A stretch of DNA of 64,000 bases, from positions 13,262-77,261 of the forward strand of contig CAYXBB010000001.1 in the NCBI GenBank assembly GCA_964463285.1. Reading direction: 5' to 3'. This document shows positions 33,270-42,199 of this stretch, one piece after another. Below the pieces are notes generated by a model. It was given only the letters and a program-made list of their open reading frames with translations, had not been told where the DNA came from and searched no databases. The DNA is from JAAZLS01 sp964463285 (lineage in GTDB: Bacteria; Bacillota; Dethiobacteria; DTU022). The first letter of the stretch is position 1. Each line of letters begins with the position of its first letter. A program made the translations under genes and the position numbers.

Positions 33270-33779
33270 TCAGTCACCAAGGGGCGGCAGCTCTGAAAGA
33301 TCATGGAGGGCGAAATATTTTAAAAACTCGGGAGAAGTGGAATAAATAAGCGGCCTGCCGGGCCCCGGTTTCCGCCCGCTAATCCGAATAAGCTTTCTCC
33401 GAAGCAGGTTATCCAACACATGGCCGCATTTTACCCCTCTGATTGATTCAATCTCTACCCGGATTACCGGTTGCCGGTAAGCGATAATCGCCAGGGTTTC
33501 CAGGGCGGCCCGGGAAAGATTGCCGGTGGTGTCATCGGCAAACAGTTTTTCCAGGTAAGAGGCCAGGTCCGGCAGGGTGCCCATCTGATAGCCCCCGGCA
33601 ATTTCAAAAATCCTCAGTCCTCTCGACGAGGAGTCCAGTTCAGCTTTAAGTTCTTTGATTAGATTAACAATCTGTTCTCCAGGAAGAGGGATTATCCGGC
33701 TTAGCTGGCTAAGCTTAACCGGTTCCTCATACAAAAACAGCACGGCTTCAATCAGCGCTTTGGCTTTTACCGGATCCAT
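33270..33779 (-). CDS. scpB: Segregation and condensation protein B
   Basis: A 169-residue kleisin-associated protein with two winged-helix domains (VKAKALIEAVLFLYEEPVKL at the start; TLAIIAYRQPVIRVEIESIRG in the second). With ScpA and Smc it forms the bacterial condensin. A longer reading reaches 33827, but GGGAGG about 10 bases before the ATG at 33779 gives the family start MDPVKAK. It overlaps scpA by 32 bases. Confidence 0.95.
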   Translation of the reverse strand: MDPVKAKALIEAVLFLYEEPVKLSQLSRIIPLPGEQIVNLIKELKAELDSSSRGLRIFEIAGGYQMGTLPDLASYLEKLFADDTTGNLSRAALETLAIIAYRQPVIRVEIESIRGVKCGHVLDNLLRRKLIRISGRKPGPGRPLIYSTSPEFLKYFALHDLSELPPLGD

Positions 33780-34545
33780 AGCGGTCTTTCCTCCCATTGC
33801 GGCCAGTATACACCAGGATCGTTCCAAACAGGCGATCCTGAAACAAAATTACTTTCTGCCGGCGGGTCAGCTCCAACAGGGCGATAAGTGTATATATCAA
33901 CTCTCCTTTTTCAGCAATGAGTGTTTTGAAGGTAACCGGTCCGCTCTGGTGGCGAAGCCGGCGCAATACCCCCGCAATCTTATCCCTTAAGGAATATCTT
34001 TCAGTAGGCAGATAGCCCTGAACCCGGGTGGCAGCCTGTTCCCGGTAGCGCTGCATAATTTCCTGAAGCGCCTGCGCTCCCTCCCAAAATGTATAGTAGG
34101 ATTGCTGTTGACGGCTTGTCAGTAACATCTTTTTACCGCCGGTAGTTCGCAGGAACACCTTCTGCTGATCCGCTTCTTTTTCTTTTAGCCATCCGGCAAC
34201 TTCCTTGAACCTGCGATATTCCTCCAGGCGGGCAAACAGCTCCTCCGGTGAGCTGAATTCAAATAACAGTTCCTCTCCTTCTTCTCCTTCCATATCCTCC
34301 CGAAGGGAAAACGGCAACAGCAGCTTCGATTTTAGGCGAAGCAGCGTGGCCGCCATCACCAAAAATTCGCTGGCCAGATCCAAATTGAGGGTTTTCATCG
34401 ATTGCAGGTAGCTTAAGTACTGGTCGGTAATTTGGGCAATGGAAACCGACCAGATGTCAACTTCCGCCTTGGTAATTAAATGAAAAAGGAGATCAAAGGG
34501 GCCTTCAAAATCCGGTAACCGGATGGTGCAGCTATACTGTTCCAT
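33748..34545 (-). CDS. scpA: Segregation and condensation protein A
   Basis: A 265-residue kleisin. The N-terminal Smc-binding part includes LPDFEGPFDLLFHLITKAEV and AQITDQYLSYLQ, followed by ASEFLVMAATLLRLKSKLLL. The C-terminal winged helix includes FKTLIAEKGELIYTLIALLEL. The ScpA-ScpB-Smc complex organises and segregates chromosomes. It lies between trpS and scpB, 21 bases after trpS. Confidence 0.96.
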   Translation of the reverse strand: MEQYSCTIRLPDFEGPFDLLFHLITKAEVDIWSVSIAQITDQYLSYLQSMKTLNLDLASEFLVMAATLLRLKSKLLLPFSLREDMEGEEGEELLFEFSSPEELFARLEEYRRFKEVAGWLKEKEADQQKVFLRTTGGKKMLLTSRQQQSYYTFWEGAQALQEIMQRYREQAATRVQGYLPTERYSLRDKIAGVLRRLRHQSGPVTFKTLIAEKGELIYTLIALLELTRRQKVILFQDRLFGTILVYTGRNGRKDRYGSGKSQSAD

Positions 34546-34566
34546 GGTATTACCTCAGTAACCTGT

Positions 34567-35547
34567 TTATAGATGCATCGCTTCTCGAACCATTGCCAGG
34601 GTTTCCCGGGCTGTTTGGGCGGCTTTCTGATTTCCGGCCTCCAGGATTTCCTGCAGCAGGCGGGGTCTGCCCTGCCACTGTTGGCGTTTTTCAGCGAACG
34701 GCTCCAAAAACGAGCAAAGTCGGTGGGAAAGCGTCCCTTTGCACTGAACGCAGCCGATGCCCGCCCGCCGGCAATTCTCTTCGATCTCTTGCCAGCCTTC
34801 CGGGTTAAATACCTTATGAAATTCATAAACCGGGCATATTTCGGGCCTTCCCGGATCCCGGCGCCGGGCTCTTTGGGGATCGGTTAACATTAACCGCACT
34901 TTTTGTTTTATCTCCTCCGGAGAGGCGGACAGCACAATATAATTTTCGTAGCTTTTACTCATCTTCCGCCCGTCGATACCCGGAACCAGAGGCATGAACC
35001 CAAACAGGCTTCGGGGTTCGGGAAATATTTCCCGGTAAAGGTGGTTAAACCGCCGGGCAATCTCTCTGGTGAATTCTATATGCGGTGCCTGATCCTCCCC
35101 TACCGGAACCGCATCTGCCCGGTAGGCCAGGATGTCTGCCGCCTGCAGCAAGGGGTAACCCAGAAAACCGAAAGTGTTTATCTCTTTTCCTTCCAACTGC
35201 TTAAGCTGCTCCTTGAAAGTTGGACAGCGCTCCAACCAGGAGATAGGGGTGATCATGGCCAGCAGCAGGTATAGCTCGGCATGCTCCAGGACAGCCGATT
35301 GCCGAAAGATCACCGATCGCTCCGGGTCCAGCCCGGCACTAAGCCAATCCAGTAGCATTTCTTGGATATTTTCAGTTAAGTTCTCAGTTTCCCGGTAACC
35401 GGTAGTCAGGGCGTGCCAATCGGCGATAAAATAATAGCAACGATATTCCTCCTGTAGCCGTATCCAGTTTTGCAAAACACTGTAGTTTCCCAGGTGCAAG
35501 CGACCGCTGGGCCGCATTCCGCTGAGTATAACTTCTTTATCATCCAT
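34567..35547 (-). CDS. trpS: Tryptophanyl-tRNA synthetase
   Basis: A 326-residue class I aminoacyl-tRNA synthetase. The HIGH-type motif is in RPSGRLHLGNY (residues ~12-22), KMSKS is in GRKMSKSYEN near residue 190, and GVKPTGQ-type family features such as YPLLQAADILAYRADAVPVG (tryptophan site) are present. The gene is preceded by GAGGTG; no T-box leader was seen in the 28-base gap to the M50 gene, so it is likely read from an upstream promoter. Confidence 0.96.
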   Translation of the reverse strand: MDDKEVILSGMRPSGRLHLGNYSVLQNWIRLQEEYRCYYFIADWHALTTGYRETENLTENIQEMLLDWLSAGLDPERSVIFRQSAVLEHAELYLLLAMITPISWLERCPTFKEQLKQLEGKEINTFGFLGYPLLQAADILAYRADAVPVGEDQAPHIEFTREIARRFNHLYREIFPEPRSLFGFMPLVPGIDGRKMSKSYENYIVLSASPEEIKQKVRLMLTDPQRARRRDPGRPEICPVYEFHKVFNPEGWQEIEENCRRAGIGCVQCKGTLSHRLCSFLEPFAEKRQQWQGRPRLLQEILEAGNQKAAQTARETLAMVREAMHL

Positions 35548-35575
35548 TGCTGATCACCTCAAATTGATTTACTGT

Positions 35576-36196
35576 CTAAGGTATAAATTGCAACGCCTGG
35601 AGCATCAACCGCTTAACTATTTCGGTAACCGGCCAGACAATCCTTCCCAAAACGCCTGAAATAAGCAGTCCCACCAGGATTAGCGGAGCATAAGGTTCGA
35701 TCCGGCGGTAAAGAGCAAGTGCAGATCCCCGGGCTAGGGTCGACAATATCTTGGAGCCGTCAAGAGGGGGTAAGGGAATAAGATTAAACACCCCCAAAGC
35801 AATATTTATGGATACCTGTGTATAAAGCAACAGCCAAAGGATATCTCCTCCGGAAAAATTCCATCGGCCCACCTTGAGTATCAACAGGCTGGCAAAAGCC
35901 AACAAAAAATTTGCCAGGGGGCCGGCAAAAGAAACCCAAAACATTCCCGAGCGGTAATCACGAAAGTTACGGGGATTTATGGGCACGGGCTTAGCCCAGC
36001 CTATTTTGAAGATCAACAGCATTAACGCCCCCAGGGGATCCAGGTGCACCAGCGGGTTCAGGCTCAACCGCCCCTGCAACTTGGCGGTGGGATCACCGTA
36101 AAGATAGGCTACCCGGGCATGGGCATATTCGTGAACAGTGATGGCGATCACTAACACCGGAAGAAATATAATCTGCTGTTTCAAATTGCCGACCAC
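35576..36196 (-). CDS. Site-2-type membrane metalloprotease (peptidase M50)
   Basis: A 206-residue polytopic membrane protein. The zinc motif HEYAH lies in VIAITVHEYAHARVAYLYGD near residue 23, and the third ligand region is NLIPLPPLDGSKIL. The family is the short M50 type without PDZ. Substrate unknown. The GTG start uses AAGGAGG formed by the last codons of the CCA-type gene. The trpS-M50-cca arrangement is common in Peptococcaceae. Confidence 0.9.
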   Translation of the reverse strand: MVGNLKQQIIFLPVLVIAITVHEYAHARVAYLYGDPTAKLQGRLSLNPLVHLDPLGALMLLIFKIGWAKPVPINPRNFRDYRSGMFWVSFAGPLANFLLAFASLLILKVGRWNFSGGDILWLLLYTQVSINIALGVFNLIPLPPLDGSKILSTLARGSALALYRRIEPYAPLILVGLLISGVLGRIVWPVTEIVKRLMLQALQFIP

Positions 36197-36199
36197 CGG

Positions 36200-38221
36200 T
36201 TAAACCTCCTTTTGGATAAATGAGCTGACAAAATTCCGCTCCTCTTCCAGCGAGCGAACCCGACCATCCAACACCGCCTCCTTTAATTCCTTCAGGATCC
36301 GCTGGAAAATCGGGCCGGGTGATAAACCCATTTTGATAAGATCATTTCCCTCCAGTCGGGTCCGCACCCGGCGAAGGGAATTTACATAAACCTCCAGGTT
36401 ATCCCGTACCGTGTTGTTTTCCGCTAACGAATAGGCCAGCAGCAGCGCTTCCGGGGGCAAATCCTTGAGCAGGTTAACCAGGGTGCTGGGGTTCAGGTCG
36501 TCTCTTGCCAGCAAATGCAAAACCCGAGGAACCGCGCTGCAGGCGGTAAATATCCGCCGGGATTTACCTCGGGAAGGGTAAAGCTTTCCAACCAGTATTA
36601 TCCTACTGTCCTCTTCCATATCATAGAGCAAGGCGGTTGCATAAATCGTTTCCGGATCTAAGGGATGCTCCCAATTCCAATGACCGGTCAGATCGAGCGA
36701 CTGTGAAATCTGTTTCAGCCGTCGCCAGGTGGCGGCAGTGGTTTGCAGGCGGGGATAAAGAAATTTGAGAGCCCCCAGGTCATCTAGCCTTTTTAATACT
36801 CCGGGCGGATCCGGTTCCAAATAAATGGCGCTTATCTCCTGGCTTAGCCGCGGGCGGCTTACCTTTTCCAGGACCCGCCCGCTAATTGCTTTCTGCATAC
36901 ACCTCATAGTGTTGTCTTCCAGGCAAAAGGATAATCTTTTTTCAAAACGAATCGCCCGCACGATGCGCAAGGGATCGTCTACAAAACTTAAGTTATACAT
37001 GATACGGATAATCCCGTCTGCTAGATCGCGGCGCCCGCAAAAATAATCATATAGCCGCCCGAAAGATTCCGGGATCAGTGAACAGGCCATTGAATTTATG
37101 GTAAAATCCCGGCGGTAAAGATCGGATTTGAGGCTGGAAGGTTCTATCCGGGGCAAAGAACCCGGCAAAGGATAAAATTCCTGGCGAGCGGTAGCCAAAT
37201 CAAGCCGGTTCCCACCGGGCAAAAACAGGGTAGCGGTACCCAGCTGTTCGTAGGTTATCAATTTTCCTCCCAGGCATTTTAACAGTTCCCGAGCCAAAGG
37301 AATAGCTTTCGGGATTACTACTAGATCGAGATCATTGACCGGCTCCCGGCCCAGAAACAGATCCCTGATTACCCCTCCTACCAAAAATATTTCCGACTTT
37401 CGCTGCGCCGCAGCCTGGCCCACCAGCAACAGCTTTCCCCGGAAACGATCGGAGACTCTTGCCGCCAACAGGGGTAGCAAGCCATCCCGCTCCCTCCAGC
37501 CCGGCTGTTCTGAAACACCGCCTTTGAATTCCAGGTTGTCGCCCGCGGCTTGGCGATCTAAAACATCTTCCAGCGGCTGGGCTTCCAGGGAGGGGGTAGG
37601 GCGGTTGTCGTTTGCTGCAACCTTTTTTTTAAGGTCGGGTTTCTCCTCCCCAGTTAACCCGGCTTTGCCGGCATCATAGCCCAGGCCGGATCTCAGGATT
37701 TTAAGTTCAAGGCCGGATTCCCATAAATATTGAACTGCTGCTATATCTGCCGCAGTAGTGATCGGCGAGGTAAGGGCGTCCGTGCAATCATATATTCCCA
37801 AAGCCAACAGGCCGGCTTCCAGTTTGGTTAAGGAGATTTTTTGCCGGCGGATCTCCCCTATCAGGATGGTAGTTACCGCTGCTACCGGCTGAATGTATGA
37901 TTCAGCCCTTTGAAATAAAATCCGATCTTCGCGACCGGGAGAATACAATCGGATATCAGTCGATCGGTTTAGCATTTCTTTTAAAGAGACCGGATCCACA
38001 GAGCAGCACGGCCCTATCAGCACCAGTAAATCAAGGTGGGCCTGTAAATCCCGGCTACCGGCAAATCTAAACAAATGGGGATGGGAATTCACAAATTGCT
38101 GAACTTTTAGAGCCGGAGGGTGCATAAACCACATTTTACTGTCAGCATATATTTTCCCCGCGGCCAGCATCCCGGCCAGGGCATCAAAATTATTGGCCAA
38201 ACATGAAACCACTAGCTCCAA
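36200..38221 (-). CDS. CCA tRNA nucleotidyltransferase-type protein with degenerate DHH domain
   Basis: A 673-residue fusion. The C-terminal two thirds (from ~270) is a poly(A) polymerase/CCA-adding head: FLVGGVIRDLFLGREPVNDL DLVV with the GG and DxD motifs, YRRDFTINSMAC and FVDDPLRIVRAIRFEKRL. The N-terminal ~190 residues align in outline with the DHH domain of A-adding enzymes (NNFDALAGMLAAGKIY, ALGIYDCTDALTSPITT) but the metal ligands are lost: where DTR and YDHHP are expected it has GPC and YSPGR. No CBS pair lies between them. GGGGG with a 9-base spacer selects the TTG at 38221; a longer ORF begins at 38296 within the promoter. Confidence 0.85.
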   Translation of the reverse strand: MELVVSCLANNFDALAGMLAAGKIYADSKMWFMHPPALKVQQFVNSHPHLFRFAGSRDLQAHLDLLVLIGPCCSVDPVSLKEMLNRSTDIRLYSPGREDRILFQRAESYIQPVAAVTTILIGEIRRQKISLTKLEAGLLALGIYDCTDALTSPITTAADIAAVQYLWESGLELKILRSGLGYDAGKAGLTGEEKPDLKKKVAANDNRPTPSLEAQPLEDVLDRQAAGDNLEFKGGVSEQPGWRERDGLLPLLAARVSDRFRGKLLLVGQAAAQRKSEIFLVGGVIRDLFLGREPVNDLDLVVIPKAIPLARELLKCLGGKLITYEQLGTATLFLPGGNRLDLATARQEFYPLPGSLPRIEPSSLKSDLYRRDFTINSMACSLIPESFGRLYDYFCGRRDLADGIIRIMYNLSFVDDPLRIVRAIRFEKRLSFCLEDNTMRCMQKAISGRVLEKVSRPRLSQEISAIYLEPDPPGVLKRLDDLGALKFLYPRLQTTAATWRRLKQISQSLDLTGHWNWEHPLDPETIYATALLYDMEEDSRIILVGKLYPSRGKSRRIFTACSAVPRVLHLLARDDLNPSTLVNLLKDLPPEALLLAYSLAENNTVRDNLEVYVNSLRRVRTRLEGNDLIKMGLSPGPIFQRILKELKEAVLDGRVRSLEEERNFVSSFIQKEV

Positions 38222-38270
38222 AAAAACAAACCCCCGCCTGGCAAGCCCTGATCTTTTAATCATTCGGATA

Positions 38271-38299
38271 ATTATACCATAAAACGGAAAGGGCATTAA
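38271..38299 (-). promoter_or_regulatory. Sigma-A-type promoter upstream of the CCA-type gene
   Basis: On the minus strand, TTAATG (38294-38299), a 17-base spacer and TGG-TATAAT (38271-38279) form an extended -10 promoter. It overlaps the upstream in-frame ATGs, which supports the internal TTG start at 38221. Confidence 0.5.
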
Positions 38300-38386
38300 C
38301 CGTAGAAAACAACCGGACAGCCATTAAAAGAAATTGTTTGCCTTTATTCGAAGGATACTGTAGGGGCATTACTATAATGGATCTTA

Positions 38387-39877
38387 CTACTTTCGGGGAT
38401 CTTTTAAGCGATCACTATCAATAGTTTTTAATAAACTGGGGCGAAAACGCTGGGCATAAAAAGGTTGCCGGTAAAAGATACTGATCAGTGCTTTTCCGTT
38501 AAACGGAATCAGCGGCCAGAGATAGGGAACTCCAAATGATTTGGTGGTTGCCAATCCCAGCAGCGACACCCCCATCCCGAACAGCAATCCGGGCAGTTTG
38601 AACAACCCGGTAAGCACAATCAAGGCCAGCAGCACCACCCGGTTGGCCATGCTTAACTCCCAGCTGGGGGTGGAAAAAACTCCGATTGCAATGATACCGG
38701 TGTACAGGAGGACTTCCGAGGAGAATAACCCTACCTCCACGGCAATTTGCCCGATCAGCAGGGCTCCTACCAATCCCAGGGCGGTGGCAAACGGGGTGGG
38801 GGTATGCACACTGGCCATTCTTATAAGATCCAGACCGAAATGGGCAAATATAAATTGAATAAACAGGGGAATGCTGGCCTTTTCTTTGGGGCCGATGAAG
38901 GAAAGTGCAGGAGGTAGATAGCGCGGTTCCAGTACCAATAGCAACCATACCGGTATTAAAATAAAGGAAAGCAGTACCCCGGCTATTCGCACCCAGCGAA
39001 TATAAGTGCCGGTTAAGGAACTATGCCGGTATTCTTCAGCATGTTGCAGATGATGAAAGATAGTTGCCGGGGCTACCATTACCGAAGGAGAGGTATCTAC
39101 CATGATCACCACATGCCCTTCCAAGAGGGTGGCTGCCGCCACATCGGGTCGTTCCGTATAACGAACTTTAGGAAAGGGATTCCAGGAGGATCCGGCTATA
39201 CACTCCTCCAGCGATTTTTCAGCCATTGGAAAGGCATCGGCATCGATCTGGTTGATACGGGCCCGGATCCGCTCTACAATTTCGGGGGAAGCTATATCCT
39301 TGATGTACATGACTACCGCATCGGTGCTGGAACGACGTCCAATTTTAATTGCCTCCACCCTGAGCTGCGGATCTCTGATTCGCCGGCGGACCAAAGCCAC
39401 ATTAAAGATCAGGGTTTCTACAAAACCGTCCCTGGACCCCCGGGTTATTTTTTCAATGTCCGGTTCCTCCGGGGTGCGGGCAGGATATTCCCGGATATCG
39501 ATAATAATAGCCCGGTCTTCTCCTTCTATAAATAAAGCTGTCTGGCCGGCCAAAACCTCCTTGATCAGGTCTTCCAGATCCTCCGACAGGGATATTTCCA
39601 TATGGGGAAGCGCCTCTGCCGCCAATTTTTGTACAGGATTGGGCAGCAGATCTTCCCTTTTAAGCCGGGTCAGGGTTTGCAACAGAAGGGTAAACACCTC
39701 GCCGTTGGTCAAGCCGTCCACGAACAAAAGGGCAGTTTTTTTCCCACCAATGATCAGCTCTCTGAGAATAACATCAAAATTTTCTTCCCCGATATCCAAC
39801 CTTCGCTTTAGATAATCCAGGTTTTGTTCCAGCTTTTTAAATACCTTTTCTGTTTCCTGTCCGTCAACGGCCGCCAT
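38387..39877 (-). CDS. spoVAF: GerA-family spore protein, SpoVAF type
   Basis: A 496-residue membrane protein of the GerA/SpoVAF family. The N-terminal soluble domain holds KTALLFVDGLTNGEVF, GRRSSTDAVVMYIKDIASP and IMVDTSPSVMVAP; about six membrane helices follow (around ILIPVWLLLVLEPRYLPPAL and VVLLALIVLTGLFKLPGLL). No gerB or gerC partners are adjacent. Location after spoVAC-AD-AE identifies it as SpoVAF, linked to spore dipicolinate handling. The ATG at 39877 with AAGGGG six bases upstream is preferred. Confidence 0.92.
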   Translation of the reverse strand: MAAVDGQETEKVFKKLEQNLDYLKRRLDIGEENFDVILRELIIGGKKTALLFVDGLTNGEVFTLLLQTLTRLKREDLLPNPVQKLAAEALPHMEISLSEDLEDLIKEVLAGQTALFIEGEDRAIIIDIREYPARTPEEPDIEKITRGSRDGFVETLIFNVALVRRRIRDPQLRVEAIKIGRRSSTDAVVMYIKDIASPEIVERIRARINQIDADAFPMAEKSLEECIAGSSWNPFPKVRYTERPDVAAATLLEGHVVIMVDTSPSVMVAPATIFHHLQHAEEYRHSSLTGTYIRWVRIAGVLLSFILIPVWLLLVLEPRYLPPALSFIGPKEKASIPLFIQFIFAHFGLDLIRMASVHTPTPFATALGLVGALLIGQIAVEVGLFSSEVLLYTGIIAIGVFSTPSWELSMANRVVLLALIVLTGLFKLPGLLFGMGVSLLGLATTKSFGVPYLWPLIPFNGKALISIFYRQPFYAQRFRPSLLKTIDSDRLKDPRK

Positions 39878-39932
39878 TTTCAACCCCTTGATCTGCTATT
39901 TTTAATCACTCGCTATTGGTATATGCTATCTT

Positions 39933-40283
39933 TTACCCCTTGGGGTTAAATATGAATGCAATAATAAAACTAAATATAATGCCGGCGGCAATACCGCTGC
40001 TGGTGAGCTCGAACATCCCGGTAAGAACGCCGATAAGACCGTGCCGCTCGGCCTCCAGTAGCACCCCCTTTACCAGCGAGTTGCCAAAGCTGGCTATGGG
40101 CAAAGAAGCGCCGGCCCCGGCAAATTCTATTAAGCGATCATACAGCCCCACAGACCCCAGAATACCTCCGGCTACTACAAACCCCGATAAGATGTGACCG
40201 GGTGTAAAAGGAGTAAGATCAAACAGAATCTGGCCCAAAACACAAATTAAGCCCCCCACTAAAAATGCCGTCAAATAACCCAT
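39933..40283 (-). CDS. spoVAE: Stage V sporulation protein AE
   Basis: A 116-residue membrane protein with four hydrophobic helices: FLVGGLICVLGQILFD, GHILSGFVVAGGILGSVGLY, GAGASLPIASFGNSLVKG and GIAAGIIFSFIIAFIF. SpoVA proteins carry Ca-dipicolinate into the forespore and out at germination. Related in sequence to SpoVAC. AAAGGAGG precedes the ATG. Confidence 0.95.
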   Translation of the reverse strand: MGYLTAFLVGGLICVLGQILFDLTPFTPGHILSGFVVAGGILGSVGLYDRLIEFAGAGASLPIASFGNSLVKGVLLEAERHGLIGVLTGMFELTSSGIAAGIIFSFIIAFIFNPKG

Positions 40284-40299
40284 CTTTTAAACACCTCCT

Positions 40300-41304
40300 T
40301 TAGTTTTCCAGGGCCACTGCATGGGCGATTGTCGGAATGCTATTGCCCTGCAAAATGGTTGTGGTACTATGCAGGGCCCCGGTAGCTACCAGGAGCACCC
40401 GGTTGAGTTCGCCTTCCAGCATGCGTCGATAGATATGCCCCAGAGCCACCACTGCCAGGCAGGCACAGCCGCTGCCCCCGGCACCCACCTGCTGCCGATC
40501 AAGATTATAAATCATCGTCCCGCAATCGTTGTAACCAGGAAGAGCATAGCCCTGGCGAGAAAGGATCTCTGTAAAAACCTGCCGGCCCGCCTTTCCCAAA
40601 TCTCCGGTCAAGATAAGATCATAATAAGCAGGATCCCTTTGCAGCTCCTGTAGGTGGGCGACTACAGTGGATGCTGCTGCGGGAGCCATCGCCACCCCCA
40701 GGGCCCAAGGATCTTTTAACCCCAGATCCGCCACCTTACCGGTAGTAATGGCGGTAACTTTGGGCCCGGCTCCCTGGCGGCTGATGATCCCGGCTCCCGC
40801 ACCGGTAACCGTCCACTGGGCGTGAGGAGGTCGTTTAAAACCATATTCCGTGGGGTAACGGTACTGTCGCTCGGCGCTGCAATTATGACTGGAGGTACCC
40901 GCCAGTATATTTTGAGCCACCCCGTAAGACACCAGCAATGCTCCCAAAATGAGGGCAAGATTAAGGGTGGAGCAGGCTCCGGAAACCCCCAAGAATGGCA
41001 TGGCCAATTTCAGAGCACAAAATCCGGAACTAGTTATCTGGTTTAACAGATCCCCGGCTATAAAATAATCAATATCCTCCCGGCTGATCTTGCCCTTCTT
41101 AAGGGCCAGAACACAACATTCTTCCAGCATCTTTAGTTCCGCGGCCTCATAACTTTTTTCTCCGGCGAAAATTCGATCGTAAATCCGATCAACATCAAAG
41201 GCCAGGGGTCCCTGGCCTTCTTTTGGTCCCACCACCGTGGCGGTGGCACTCAGGTAAGGTGGCGGGTTAAGCAAAACGCTCTGTGATCCAACTTTCTGGC
41301 TCAT
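40300..41304 (-). CDS. spoVAD: Stage V sporulation protein AD
   Basis: A 334-residue soluble thiolase-fold protein that binds dipicolinic acid. Family features: FDRIYDRIFAGEKSYEAAEL-like start region (here FDVDRIYDRIFAGEKSYEAA), FLGVSGACSTLNLALILGAL, ILAGTSSHNCSAERQYRYP and GGSGCACLAVVALGHI. It lacks thiolase activity in known homologues. GGAGC before the ATG; it lies 16 bases before spoVAE. Confidence 0.96.
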   Translation of the reverse strand: MSQKVGSQSVLLNPPPYLSATATVVGPKEGQGPLAFDVDRIYDRIFAGEKSYEAAELKMLEECCVLALKKGKISREDIDYFIAGDLLNQITSSGFCALKLAMPFLGVSGACSTLNLALILGALLVSYGVAQNILAGTSSHNCSAERQYRYPTEYGFKRPPHAQWTVTGAGAGIISRQGAGPKVTAITTGKVADLGLKDPWALGVAMAPAAASTVVAHLQELQRDPAYYDLILTGDLGKAGRQVFTEILSRQGYALPGYNDCGTMIYNLDRQQVGAGGSGCACLAVVALGHIYRRMLEGELNRVLLVATGALHSTTTILQGNSIPTIAHAVALEN

Positions 41305-41335
41305 CTTCTGCTCCTATGAACGGCTGCTGCTTTTT

Positions 41336-41794
41336 TTAAAATAACAACGCCCTAACAATCCCCACCACGAACGCGGTTATCGCTCCAAATACTATTACTG
41401 GGCCCGCCAGCACAAACATTTTTGAGCTAAGCCCGGTCACCAGGCCTTCTTTTTTAAATTCCAGGGCCGCCGAAGTCATGGAATTCGCAAAACCGGTTAC
41501 CGGTACAGCCGATCCGGCTCCGGCAAACCCGGCAATTTTATCATACAGTCCCAATCCTGTTAACAACGATCCGATAAATATTACTGTAGATACAGTAGCG
41601 TTGGCTGCCTCCTGAGTGGAATAACCGAACCCGGTGTACAAATTTTGGATAAACTGCCCGATTAGGCAGATCGCTCCACCGCTAAAAAAGGCGATTATCG
41701 AGTTTCGAACTACCGGTGGTTTTGGTGTAGCCTTTTGCGCTATCTGATCAAACTCCTGTTGGGTTAATTTCAATTCGGAAGGTATTTTTGACAC
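41336..41794 (-). CDS. spoVAC: Stage V sporulation protein AC
   Basis: A 152-residue membrane protein that in Bacillus acts as a mechanosensitive channel of spores. Helices around FFSGGAICLIGQFIQNLY, FAGAGSAVPVTGFANSMTSA and MFVLAGPVIVFGAITAFVVG match the family. The GTG start has CAGGAG upstream. It heads the spoVAC-AD-AE-AF operon; SpoVAA and SpoVAB are absent, as is usual in clostridia. Confidence 0.96.
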   Translation of the reverse strand: MSKIPSELKLTQQEFDQIAQKATPKPPVVRNSIIAFFSGGAICLIGQFIQNLYTGFGYSTQEAANATVSTVIFIGSLLTGLGLYDKIAGFAGAGSAVPVTGFANSMTSAALEFKKEGLVTGLSSKMFVLAGPVIVFGAITAFVVGIVRALLF

Positions 41795-41830
41795 CGGGGC
41801 ACTCTCCTGACATTGGGTGAAAAATTATAA

Positions 41831-41853
41831 CTCCCCTGATTTTAACAAGGGAG
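41831..41853 (-). terminator. Weak hairpin between the dodecin gene and spoVAC
   Basis: A 5-bp stem (CTCCC/GGGAG) followed on the minus strand by TTATAATTTTT. It may end the sigF-small protein-dodecin transcript. The stem is short. Confidence 0.35.
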
Positions 41854-41882
41854 ACGCGGCCGGGTTTCCAGGTCCCTCCACT

Positions 41883-41988
41883 TTCCGCCTCCCCCCTCTT
41901 TCCTCCTGCTTCCTGCTTCCTGCTTCTTGCGTCCTGCCTCCTGCTTCTTGCGTCCTGCCTCCTGCTTCTTGCGTCCTGTCTCCTGCTT
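41883..41988. repeat. Low-complexity array with a 21-bp tandem unit
   Basis: Three 21-base copies (41920-41940, 41941-41961, 41962-41982) of CTGCTTCTTGCGTCCTGCCTC, with one mismatch in the third, preceded by degenerate CTTCCTG repeats and followed by a partial copy. It runs up to the dodecin stop codon. Confidence 0.9.
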
Positions 41989-42199
41989 AGCGCTCTTCCC
42001 GGACCCCAAACGCCAGCTTTAAGTTAACCTTGTATTCGAGGATCTCCCCTCCATCCAAGTTGGCGGTAAAGTTTGCTACCTCCACTCCGGTAAGGTTATC
42101 CAGAGTTTTACTGGCTTCCAGTACCGCTTTTCTCACGGCATCATCCCAGCTGATTTCCGATTCTCCAACCAGTTCAATTACCTTGGCTATGGTGGACAT
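41987..42199 (-). CDS. Dodecin family flavin-binding protein
   Basis: A 70-residue dodecin: TIAKVIELVGESEISWDDAV, then EASKTLDNLTGVEVANFTAN and EILEYKVNLKLAFGVREE. Dodecins form dodecamers that store flavins or similar aromatic ligands. GGAGG with an 8-base spacer supports the ATG at 42199 rather than the longer 42220 reading. It overlaps the 3' end of the small membrane protein gene by 26 bases. Its stop lies at the edge of a 21-bp tandem array. Confidence 0.9.
   Translation of the reverse strand: MSTIAKVIELVGESEISWDDAVRKAVLEASKTLDNLTGVEVANFTANLDGGEILEYKVNLKLAFGVREER

Noticed and set aside
38222..38296. Upstream starts for the CCA-type protein
   Set aside because: They overlap an extended -10 promoter; the TTG at 38221 has a proper ribosome site.
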